Part shown: positions 1 to 7,520 of the stretch, piece by piece | How the letters are laid out: every line of letters starts with the position of its first letter | How positions within the stretch are numbered: the first letter of the stretch is position 1 | Origin: Gramella sp. KN1008 | GTDB taxonomy: Bacteria; Bacteroidota; Bacteroidia; Flavobacteriales; Flavobacteriaceae | DNA length: 64,000 nt | Assembly (NCBI RefSeq): GCF_004332155.1 | Contig: NZ_SJDV01000008.1 | Span: forward strand, 43,577 to 107,576 | Direction: 5' to 3' | Translations under genes and position numbers: made by a program | Notes under the pieces: model-generated | What the model saw: the letters and a program-made list of their open reading frames with translations, nothing else | Databases searched by the model: none | Told to the model about the DNA's origin: nothing

Positions 1-206
1 CAGGTAGGAATACTACTGAAATCTGGTGCCTTATTAGCTGTCGACATCGCACGATTAGAAAGATCATTCAACACAGCTCCAAAGGTTAGATCTACAGACT
101 GAACTGAAGGATCATCCATCGGAATTACTGTTTCCTCTTTACTACAAGAGGTGAATAGCATTGCCAGAACTGCGACATATGCTATATATCTATATAAATT
201 TTTCAT
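1..206 (-). CDS. Surface lipoprotein, N-terminal part (cut by window edge)
   Basis: Only the first 68 or so codons lie in the window; the gene continues beyond the left edge. The reading frame opens with a lipoprotein signal peptide ending LFTSC, followed by SKEE, a Lys-acidic pattern like the surface-export signals of Flavobacteriia lipoproteins. The next 45 residues closely match the start of the neighbouring lipoprotein (shared DPSVQSVD/DPNVQSVD, TFGA, NKAPDF), so the two are tandem paralogs. Function is unknown. Start chosen at the ATG that gives the complete signal peptide. Confidence 0.85.
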   Translation of the reverse strand, partial: MKNLYRYIAYVAVLAMLFTSCSKEETVIPMDDPSVQSVDLTFGAVLNDLSNRAMSTANKAPDFSSIPT

Positions 207-240
207 AATATCTATTTTGGTTTTATTAGAATGGTTAATA

Positions 241-274
241 AAAAGCCGACCGGTCTAAACCGGGTCGGCTTTAT
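241..274 (-). terminator. Intrinsic terminator after the TSP3 lipoprotein
   Basis: Arms 244-251 (agccgacc) and 263-270 (ggtcggct) pair perfectly; read on the minus strand the stem runs into a U-rich tract (238-243). It separates the two paralogous lipoprotein genes. Confidence 0.8.
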
Positions 275-281
275 TTATGAT

Positions 282-1994
282 CTAGTCATCACCATCACAA
301 GCATCTGCATGAACAATGATCCAGAAATCGTCGTCTAAATCATCAAGTATATCCAAGCTCTGATCTCCAAGACCGTCTAGAATACCATTTTGATTATATC
401 TACCGGGTGCCTTAGCAACACTGGTTGCTTCTTCTTCAGTATCGGCTACATGAATATGCAGAGTACTGAATTCATAATCTCCAAGGAGTTCAAAATCAAA
501 ATTCAGATTATCACCATCTCTTGAAATAGTTACACTACCTATATGAGTTCCTTTATTTAGGTCATTTTGACCTGCACCCACATAAATATCCCTTGTAATG
601 CTGGTATCTTCGTCATAGTATTCTATCCAACCCCATCTGTTGGAGTTTGTAACTTCATTAATCCTTACGTCTTCTGAGAACATAAATGCTGTACCACAAG
701 CTCCTTCTTCAACATCATCGCAATTGTCTTCCGCATCATTTGGACATGGGTCATCATCATTAGGCTTACAATCACCATCATTATCATTTTCAGGAGCTAC
801 GAATGGACATGTATCACATTCATCACCCATACCATCTCCATCAGAATCCACTTGACCTTCATTAGCATCCCATGGACAGTTATCACATCCATCAGGAACT
901 CCGTCATCATCAGAATCCATATTGTCATCATGTCCTGGACATATATCATCATCATCCGGAACGCAATCACCATCAGTATCTTCTTCAGTGATCGGACAAT
1001 CCTCTGGTGGTGGAGGTGTATCATCACAGCCTATAAAGACATGGATATACTCGTTTGTTTCTCCATCATCATTTAGTAATGCTTCAACTTCATTCCAGTT
1101 AAGACCTACCGCTGCCATAGGAGTATTATCAATATCTCCATAATTATTTGGCCAGTCCAGTGGAGTTATTACATAGAATAAATAATCTTCATTAGGATCT
1201 TCAAATGGAGATTCCGGAACCACCAGACATAATGGATGTGCAGAATTATTAGAATTGTCAGTCTCCGGGGTATCACCATCATAAAGAACTATTTCATTCT
1301 CTCCATCCCAGTAAACAAGCTCAATACTGTAATTGGCTACATAGTGACGACCATCCGGACTTGGACAGTAGTTTGCAAAGAAACATAATGGATATAATTT
1401 GCCAGGAATAAGATCGAAGAACGGATAACCATACTCATTGACCATACGCCTATCGAAACAAAGTACTTCCACGTCTATATAAGGTTTGGTACCGTCCTCA
1501 ACCATAAAATCGAATGGAAGAGCAGTATCAACATATCCATCAAAATTACCATCTGATTCCTTGGGAGCTACCCAGATCAAATTCCCTCCTCCATCGGGAT
1601 CACCATCATACACCATGAAACTGTCCAGGGTGACTTTAACCTCACCATTATTAGGAACAGGAATTTTCAGATCTTCAGAATAAGCAGTAAAAAATGTTTC
1701 TCCATCTGTTAAAATATCTACATCAGTTTCATAGGAGTCACCTCCATAACTAAAGCCAATGCGAGCCACTGCAGGATCGGCATCAGAACAGGTAGGAATA
1801 TCACTAAAATCTGGTGCCTTATTAGCTGTCGCCATCGCACGACCTGAAAGATCGTTCAGCATCGCTCCAAATGTTATGTCTACAGACTGTACATTAGGAT
1901 CATCGCCAGGAGAAACCGAATCCTCCTTGCTACATGAGGTTAAAAGCAATGCAAAGATTGCAAGTACGCTCATGCTAAATTTAATTTTTCTCAT
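282..1994 (-). CDS. Lipoprotein with thrombospondin type-3 calcium-binding repeats
   Basis: A 570-residue predicted lipoprotein. Residues 1-21 are a signal peptide with lipobox LTSC; Cys21 is followed by SKEDS, which resembles the surface-export signal of Flavobacteriia lipoproteins, so it probably sits on the outside of the outer membrane. Residues about 22-326 match no family I recognise. Residues about 335-426 are thrombospondin type-3 repeats, rich in DxDxDG calcium loops with paired cysteines (DTDGDCVPD, DSDDDGVPDGCD, DSDGDGMGDECD, DNDGDCKPNDDD). A C-terminal domain (429-570) follows, probably a beta fold. It is very acidic. Its N-terminus is paralogous to the gene cut by the left edge. 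The function is unknown; adhesion or matrix binding is only a guess. Confidence 0.85.
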   Translation of the reverse strand: MRKIKFSMSVLAIFALLLTSCSKEDSVSPGDDPNVQSVDITFGAMLNDLSGRAMATANKAPDFSDIPTCSDADPAVARIGFSYGGDSYETDVDILTDGETFFTAYSEDLKIPVPNNGEVKVTLDSFMVYDGDPDGGGNLIWVAPKESDGNFDGYVDTALPFDFMVEDGTKPYIDVEVLCFDRRMVNEYGYPFFDLIPGKLYPLCFFANYCPSPDGRHYVANYSIELVYWDGENEIVLYDGDTPETDNSNNSAHPLCLVVPESPFEDPNEDYLFYVITPLDWPNNYGDIDNTPMAAVGLNWNEVEALLNDDGETNEYIHVFIGCDDTPPPPEDCPITEEDTDGDCVPDDDDICPGHDDNMDSDDDGVPDGCDNCPWDANEGQVDSDGDGMGDECDTCPFVAPENDNDGDCKPNDDDPCPNDAEDNCDDVEEGACGTAFMFSEDVRINEVTNSNRWGWIEYYDEDTSITRDIYVGAGQNDLNKGTHIGSVTISRDGDNLNFDFELLGDYEFSTLHIHVADTEEEATSVAKAPGRYNQNGILDGLGDQSLDILDDLDDDFWIIVHADACDGDD

Positions 1995-2100
1995 AATTGA
2001 AAGTTTTATATTCAGAATGGTTAATAATTATAAACAGTCCTCTTTATTCAGAAGCTAAGAGGATAGTAAAAGATCTTTTTAAAAGATTTGGATTCAGACG

Positions 2101-2175
2101 ATAAGCAGGCGGGAGTGACTTTTATGTTTTCATAAATTATCGGTTTTGGTTAATAAAATTTAGAATGGTTATATA
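2101..2175 (-). repeat. Leader-like direct repeat, copy A
   Basis: About 75 bp, repeated at 2250-2327. On the minus strand it reads AACCATTCT, then TTATTAACC, then ATG AAA ACA TAA (2133-2122), then the near-identical block GTCACTCCCGCCTGCTTAT. The first part copies the untranslated leader and start of the two lipoprotein genes, but the frame stops after three codons. Confidence 0.7.
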
Positions 2176-2249
2176 CAGTACTTTAAGCCATCTGACTTAA
2201 AAGCAAGTGTTACGGATCTTATGCGATTTGAAGGCCGGTAAATGAAGAG

Positions 2250-2327
2250 ATAAGCAGGTGGGAGTGACTTTAATTTTTCATATTAGTTAGTATTGGTTAA
2301 TAATATTTTCGAATGGTTAATATATAT
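2250..2327 (-). repeat. Leader-like direct repeat, copy B
   Basis: Second copy of the 2101-2175 element, starting about 150 bp upstream of it on the minus strand. It has TTAACCATTC, TTATTAACC, then ATG AAA AAT TAA (2281-2270), then GTCACTCCCACCTGCTTAT, one base different from copy A. As in copy A, the frame closes after three codons. Confidence 0.7.
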
Positions 2328-2521
2328 ACAGATCTCCCTGCGGGAAATTATTTTGTCGTCAGTAAGAAGTAGTGATTTGGGGGGATTCCTAAGTGGAAAC
2401 TTAATAAGAAGAAGAGGGGGCTTCCTTTTTTATATTTCAATGTAAATGTAAGAAACTACTGTTGGGAGCGAGCTAGGGGAAAACCCCCGCATTTAACCCT
2501 AAAACCTTAATTAACAATATA
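2328..2521. other. Gene-free stretch between the repeats and the LuxR-type gene
   Basis: No coding frame is supported. It holds a small GC hairpin at 2334-2344 and a ggggaaaacccc hairpin near 2476-2488 lacking a U tract, which might weakly end the regulator transcript. Confidence 0.4.
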
Positions 2522-3529
2522 TTATGATACCGGGAAATCTACCAGATTATGATTAATAGCATAAATAATGCTTTCCAGAATTGTTTCAGAATTTGTTCTT
2601 TTAATAATGTTGGATCTGTGCTTCTCAATGGTTTTAGGCGAAATAAAAAGCGCCTCAGAAATTTCCTTGGTTTTATAGCCTTTACAGAGAAGAGAAATAA
2701 TCTCTTTTTCCCGTTTGGTAAAACTGAATTCTGTCATTTCGCTATTTTCCTTAAAGCACTTCTCAACCTGTTCTGCATGACTTCCAATATTCTGATCCAT
2801 GCTATACTCTTCCCCTGAGAAATCTATTATCATGATAAACTGATCATTAATATGCCTGTTAAGTTTGGAAAAACTTATTTTGGCATTCCTGAGTTTATTT
2901 TCGTGCACCAGTAAAGAGGTTGTGGTAACGGCCTTCATATGTTTACCCCTGGCAAAATTTCTTAGGCTGGTTTTTACTTTTGCTTTATTTTCCACATTCA
3001 CCAGGTCGGTTAAGTGTAAGCCATTGGTCTCTTCTATCCTGAAGGTCTTTTTAAATGCATCGTTCATGGCAAGAATATTATTCTGTTGCAGAAGTACTAT
3101 GGGTTTCACTATTAAATTGAATAGTCCCATAAAACATTCGTGCCAGTAATTCATTTTACCATTATTGCTGTTTTTCCCTATTTTCCGGGATACTTCATCA
3201 ATGCTCAAAGTATCGGGTATGAACTCGTCAATAATAGCCTTAAACCTCTTTATAAGAGCTGCAGATTCTTCCGGTTTTCCATAAACTAATAAGTAACTGC
3301 GCGTTAGAAAATGAGTAGATTTAAAAGTCTTCAGATTTTTAAAATCTGAGGGTTTATCGAATGAATTTTTATCAAAAAAAATGATCTCCGGAAGTAAGGT
3401 TAATGCAACATTATATGCCACATGAATTGATCTTTCAACACTTATTTCATAATCCACACTTAGTCTTTCGACTAATCGGTCAATTAATTCCTGATTCCTA
3501 CTAACGATTAAGAGTTGTCTTTTTTCCAT
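2522..3529 (-). CDS. LuxR-type transcriptional regulator with PAS-like domain
   Basis: A 335-residue soluble protein. Residues 270-328 form a clear LuxR/GerE helix-turn-helix (TKREKEIISLLCKGY, ISEALFISPKTIEKHRSNI). Residues about 130-245 look like a PAS sensor domain (PIVLLQQNNILAMNDAFKKTF). Residues 1-115 look like a degenerate receiver domain: IIFFD is at the usual phospho-Asp place, but the acidic pair near the N-terminus is missing (IVSRNQ). It probably senses an intracellular signal and binds DNA; the target is unknown. Its neighbours are the lipoprotein pair downstream and the divergent uvrA upstream; regulation of the lipoproteins is possible but unproven. Confidence 0.85.
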   Translation of the reverse strand: MEKRQLLIVSRNQELIDRLVERLSVDYEISVERSIHVAYNVALTLLPEIIFFDKNSFDKPSDFKNLKTFKSTHFLTRSYLLVYGKPEESAALIKRFKAIIDEFIPDTLSIDEVSRKIGKNSNNGKMNYWHECFMGLFNLIVKPIVLLQQNNILAMNDAFKKTFRIEETNGLHLTDLVNVENKAKVKTSLRNFARGKHMKAVTTTSLLVHENKLRNAKISFSKLNRHINDQFIMIIDFSGEEYSMDQNIGSHAEQVEKCFKENSEMTEFSFTKREKEIISLLCKGYKTKEISEALFISPKTIEKHRSNIIKRTNSETILESIIYAINHNLVDFPVS

Positions 3530-3646
3530 CTTTCATCACACATTTTCTGATTGATTAATCTCGTCTCTTAAAAGGGGCCGGGGTCGGGCATCTAAAATGC
3601 TAACGAAACATTAAAAAAGATTTGGGAAAAAAGTATTTCGGAGACT

Positions 3647-3654
3647 CAAATATA
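3647..3654 (-). promoter_or_regulatory. Promoter -7 element of the LuxR-type regulator
   Basis: On the minus strand it reads TATATTTG, a full match to the Bacteroidota -7 consensus TANNTTTG. The -33 box is weak. It predicts a leader of about 110 nt. Confidence 0.45.
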
Positions 3655-3860
3655 GGTGATTTCATGTAGTTTACGTAAAAATTTAAGTAGTATTATACTG
3701 ACTATAAACAACTTACATCTCTGACAAAAGTTCTGTTTTAAGATTTAAAAAGCCTACCTTAACTTTCTTTTATATGCTTCTCCTAAATTTGCGCTAAATC
3801 TGGGATTCATAAAATCGCTAAACTTTACATCTATCTTAACATCAGCAAATTGTCCTAAAC

Positions 3861-3891
3861 TTTCTAATTTATAATACAATAAGTAACTTTG
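3861..3891 (+). promoter_or_regulatory. uvrA promoter
   Basis: TAACTTTG at 3884-3891 fits the Bacteroidota -7 consensus, with TTTC 19 bases upstream as a possible -33 box. Transcription would start near 3898, which makes the TTG codon at 3897 unlikely as the start and supports the ATG at 3909. Confidence 0.55.
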
Positions 3892-3908
3892 CGCTCTTGA
3901 AAAAATAT

Positions 3909-6740
3909 ATGGCAGAATCTGAAGACAGAATTGAAGTACTAGGCGCCCGAGTCCATAACCTCAAAAATATAGATGTAAATATTCCCCGAGAAAAGCTGGT
4001 AGTGATCACCGGCCTCTCCGGATCAGGGAAATCATCACTGGCATTTGATACTATTTATGCCGAAGGCCAGCGTAGATATATTGAAACATTTTCTGCATAT
4101 GCAAGACAGTTTCTAGGGAGCCTGGAAAGGCCGGATGTAGATAAAATCGAAGGCCTCTCCCCTGTTATTGCCATAGAACAAAAGACCACCAGCAAGAATC
4201 CGCGCAGTACGGTGGGCACCATTACCGAAATTTATGATTTTCTAAGACTTCTCTTTGCAAGAGCTGCTGATGCGTATAGCTATAAGACCGGTGAAAAGAT
4301 GGTGAGCTATACCGACTCTCAAATAAAGGAGCTTATTCTTGAAAGCTTCAAGGATAAAAAAGTAAATATTCTTGCTCCTGTGGTTAGAAGCCGAAAGGGG
4401 CATTACCGGGAGTTGTTCGAGCAGATAGCAAAACAGGGCTTTATAAAGGTTCGCACCAATGGCGAAGTCGTAGAGATAGAAAAAGGAATGAAACTGGACC
4501 GGTACAAAACCCACGATATTGAAATTGTGGTAGACCGGCTAAAGATCGAAGATAAACCGGATTCTGACAAACGACTGGAAGAAAGTATAAAAACGGCAAT
4601 GTACCATGGGGATGATACTCTTATGATCCTTGAACAGGATACAGGAAATGTTAGATATTTCAGCCGAAATCTGATGTGCCCCACCACAGGAATAAGTTAC
4701 CCCAATCCTGAACCTAACAGCTTTTCCTTTAATTCACCAAAAGGAGCCTGCCCCACGTGTAACGGGATTGGCACTCTGCATCAGGTGAACATAGACAAAA
4801 TTATCCCGGACAGGTCAAAATCCATAAAGAATGGCGGCCTGGCACCCCATGGTCCCCAGAAGAAAAACTGGGTATTCTCTCAACTGGAACTTATATCAGA
4901 ACGCTTTGAATTCAGCCTGGGAGACCCCATTAAAGATATTCCGGAACCAGCACTAGATATGATCCTTCATGGAGGAAAGGAAAGATTTTCCCGGGAATCA
5001 AAATCATTAGGGATCACCAGGGATTATAAAATAGATTTTGAGGGTGTGGCTAATTTTATTGAAACCACATACAGGAATAACGACTCCACCTCTCTTAGGC
5101 GCTGGGCAAAGGAATATATGGACAAGGTGGTTTGTCCAGATTGTGAAGGCTCAAGGCTTAAAAAAGAAGCTCTCTATTTCAGGATTTATGATAAGAATAT
5201 CGCTGAACTTTCTCAGCTGGATATTACTGATCTAAGCAAGTGGTTTTCAGACATAGGAACTCACCTTAGTGAGAAACAGCTGCGAATAGCCGAAGAGGTT
5301 GTCAAAGAGATCAGGACCCGCCTTCAGTTTTTGCTAGATGTAGGTCTAACATACCTTAACCTCAACCGTAGCTCCAAATCCCTTTCCGGTGGAGAGGCTC
5401 AGAGAATAAGACTAGCCACCCAGATAGGCTCGCAACTTGTGGGGGTTTTGTACATCCTTGATGAACCCAGCATAGGATTGCATCAACGTGATAATGAGAA
5501 GTTAATCAATTCCCTTGAGTCCCTTCGGGATATTGGGAATACTGTTATTGTAGTTGAGCATGATAAGGATATGATAGAGAGGGCAGATCATGTAATAGAC
5601 ATCGGGCCACATGCCGGGAAGCATGGGGGCGAAATAATAAGTGAGGGCTCGCCCGCTGAATTAAAGGAACACGACACCATTACGGCCTATTATCTGAATG
5701 GAAAGAAAGAAATACCTGTTCCTAAAGAGCGAAGAAAGGGAAATGGTAAAAAAATAGAACTCAAAGGTGCAACGGGCAATAACCTGAAGAATGTAAACAT
5801 TACTATTCCGTTAGGTAAGATGATCGCTGTAACAGGAGTTTCGGGAAGTGGTAAATCCACTCTCATCAATGAGACCCTCTACCCTATTATGAATGCTCAT
5901 TACTTTAACGGAGTTAAAAAACCTAAACCATATAAGAGCGTTAAAGGACTGGAACACATAGACAAGGTGATAGATATCAATCAGTCTCCCATTGGTCGTA
6001 CCCCAAGATCCAATCCGGCCACCTATACCGGGGTATTTTCGGAAATACGGAGCCTGTTCGCGAAGACTCCGGAAGCACTGATTAGAGGTTATAAACCAGG
6101 GCGTTTTAGTTTCAATGTAAAGGGAGGTAGATGTGAAACCTGTAAAGGAGGTGGATTAAGAGTAATAGAGATGAACTTTTTACCCGATGTATACGTAGAA
6201 TGTGAGACCTGCCAGGGAAAAAGATTCAATAGGGAAACCCTTGAAATAAGATACAAAGGGAAGTCCATCGCCGATATTCTGGAGATGACGATCGATGAAG
6301 CCACGACCTTTTTTGAGAATATTCCCAAAATCTACCGAAAGCTTAAGACAATTCAGGATGTAGGTCTTGGCTATATAAGCCTTGGACAACAGTCCACAAC
6401 CCTTTCCGGTGGAGAGGCGCAAAGAATAAAACTGGCTACCGAACTTTCAAAACGAGATACCGGAAATACTTTCTATATCTTAGACGAGCCAACCACGGGA
6501 CTTCATTTTGAAGATATAAGAGTATTGATGGAAGTTCTGAATACATTGACCAATAAAGGAAATACCGTACTTATAATCGAGCATAATATGGACGTAATTA
6601 AAATGGCTGACCATATTATAGATATAGGTTACGAAGGAGGAAAAGGCGGAGGAAAGGTGGTCGCCAAAGGAACTCCGGAAGAAATCATAAAGAATAAGAA
6701 AAGTTATACTGCACAATTCCTTAAAAAGGAATTACACTAA
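3909..6740 (+). CDS. uvrA: Excinuclease ABC subunit A
   Basis: UvrA is the damage-scanning ATPase of nucleotide excision repair and loads UvrB onto damaged DNA in the cytoplasm. The protein is 943 residues, normal for the family. It starts with [15 protein letters not shown] and has two ABC modules: Walker A motifs GLSGSGKSS (about residue 35) and GVSGSGKST (about 642), and two LSGGEAQRI signatures. The C-terminal zinc finger (CETCKGGG...CETCQGKR, about 741-766) is intact. In the first zinc module the first pair reads C257-PTT260 where many UvrA proteins have CxxC; the second pair C281PTC284 is present. A TTG at 3897 is an alternative start, but the promoter argues against it. A LOG gene follows after 10 bp. 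Confidence 0.97.
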   Translation: MAESEDRIEVLGARVHNLKNIDVNIPREKLVVITGLSGSGKSSLAFDTIYAEGQRRYIETFSAYARQFLGSLERPDVDKIEGLSPVIAIEQKTTSKNPRSTVGTITEIYDFLRLLFARAADAYSYKTGEKMVSYTDSQIKELILESFKDKKVNILAPVVRSRKGHYRELFEQIAKQGFIKVRTNGEVVEIEKGMKLDRYKTHDIEIVVDRLKIEDKPDSDKRLEESIKTAMYHGDDTLMILEQDTGNVRYFSRNLMCPTTGISYPNPEPNSFSFNSPKGACPTCNGIGTLHQVNIDKIIPDRSKSIKNGGLAPHGPQKKNWVFSQLELISERFEFSLGDPIKDIPEPALDMILHGGKERFSRESKSLGITRDYKIDFEGVANFIETTYRNNDSTSLRRWAKEYMDKVVCPDCEGSRLKKEALYFRIYDKNIAELSQLDITDLSKWFSDIGTHLSEKQLRIAEEVVKEIRTRLQFLLDVGLTYLNLNRSSKSLSGGEAQRIRLATQIGSQLVGVLYILDEPSIGLHQRDNEKLINSLESLRDIGNTVIVVEHDKDMIERADHVIDIGPHAGKHGGEIISEGSPAELKEHDTITAYYLNGKKEIPVPKERRKGNGKKIELKGATGNNLKNVNITIPLGKMIAVTGVSGSGKSTLINETLYPIMNAHYFNGVKKPKPYKSVKGLEHIDKVIDINQSPIGRTPRSNPATYTGVFSEIRSLFAKTPEALIRGYKPGRFSFNVKGGRCETCKGGGLRVIEMNFLPDVYVECETCQGKRFNRETLEIRYKGKSIADILEMTIDEATTFFENIPKIYRKLKTIQDVGLGYISLGQQSTTLSGGEAQRIKLATELSKRDTGNTFYILDEPTTGLHFEDIRVLMEVLNTLTNKGNTVLIIEHNMDVIKMADHIIDIGYEGGKGGGKVVAKGTPEEIIKNKKSYTAQFLKKELH

Positions 6741-6750
6741 TCAATAAAGA

Positions 6751-7443
6751 ATGATAAGAAAACATACAAGAAACAAGGCCTGGAATGAAATAAAAACCAA
6801 CGATTCGTGGGCTATATTCAAAATAATGGGAGAATTCGTTAATGGCTACGAAAAATTAAGTCAGATAGGCCCCTGTGTATCCATTTTCGGTTCGGCCAGG
6901 ACGAAGCCCGACATGAAATATTACAAGCTTGCAGAAAAGGTTGCCCAAAAGATCGTAGACCATGGTTACGGAGTCATTACAGGAGGCGGACCCGGTATCA
7001 TGGAGGCCGGTAATAAGGGAGCTCATCTTGCCGGCGGAACATCTGTAGGTCTTAACATTGACCTTCCATTTGAACAGCACGACAATCCCTATATAGACAA
7101 TGATAAGAGCCTTGATTTTGATTATTTCTTCGTACGAAAGGTAATGTTCGTAAAATATTCACAGGGATTCGTAGTAATGCCCGGGGGTTTCGGAACGCTT
7201 GACGAACTTTTTGAAGCGATCACCCTTATACAGACCCATAAGATCGATAAATTTCCAATAATCCTTGTAGGAAGAGAATTCTGGGGAGGATTGGTAGACT
7301 GGATTAAGAGCACTTTGCTGGACACCTTTAAGAATATTAGTGAGGGAGACATAGATCTGGTACAGGTGGTTGATACAGAAGATGAAGTAATAGAAATTCT
7401 GGATAAGTTCTACGATGAATATAACTTAAGTCCTAATTTCTAG
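6751..7443 (+). CDS. LOG family protein (nucleoside 5'-monophosphate phosphoribohydrolase-like)
   Basis: A 230-residue member of the LOG (formerly 'lysine decarboxylase-like', TIGR00730) family. The two diagnostic motifs are present: GGGPGIMEAGNKG (78-90) and PGGFGTLDE (144-152), with the phosphate-binding glycines and catalytic Arg/Glu context. Characterised relatives split the N-glycosidic bond of nucleoside or cytokinin monophosphates. The true substrate here is unknown; a purine-nucleotide housekeeping role is plausible. It lies 10 bp after uvrA and is probably cotranscribed. Confidence 0.88.
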   Translation: MIRKHTRNKAWNEIKTNDSWAIFKIMGEFVNGYEKLSQIGPCVSIFGSARTKPDMKYYKLAEKVAQKIVDHGYGVITGGGPGIMEAGNKGAHLAGGTSVGLNIDLPFEQHDNPYIDNDKSLDFDYFFVRKVMFVKYSQGFVVMPGGFGTLDELFEAITLIQTHKIDKFPIILVGREFWGGLVDWIKSTLLDTFKNISEGDIDLVQVVDTEDEVIEILDKFYDEYNLSPNF

Positions 7444-7520
7444 TTAAGAGCCTTACTGAAGGTATCAAACTTTGACTATATTTAGCCCTGATGCCTTATA
7501 GCACTAAATTCTTTTACTAG

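Larger units (their letters stand above)
3530..3908. other. Divergent intergenic region between the regulator and uvrA
   Basis: About 380 bp without a supported gene. It carries a minus-strand -7 element for the regulator (3647-3654) and two plus-strand TANNTTTG elements (3784-3791 and 3884-3891), the last just before uvrA. I see no structured RNA. Confidence 0.5.

Noticed and set aside
852..1143. Overlapping plus-strand frames opposite the TSP3 repeats
   Set aside because: They arise from the GAT-rich repeats of the real gene, giving low-complexity Ser/Ile/Met chains.
3897..3908. TTG start for uvrA at 3897
   Set aside because: It lies at or before the likely transcription start; the ATG at 3909 fits the family N-terminus.
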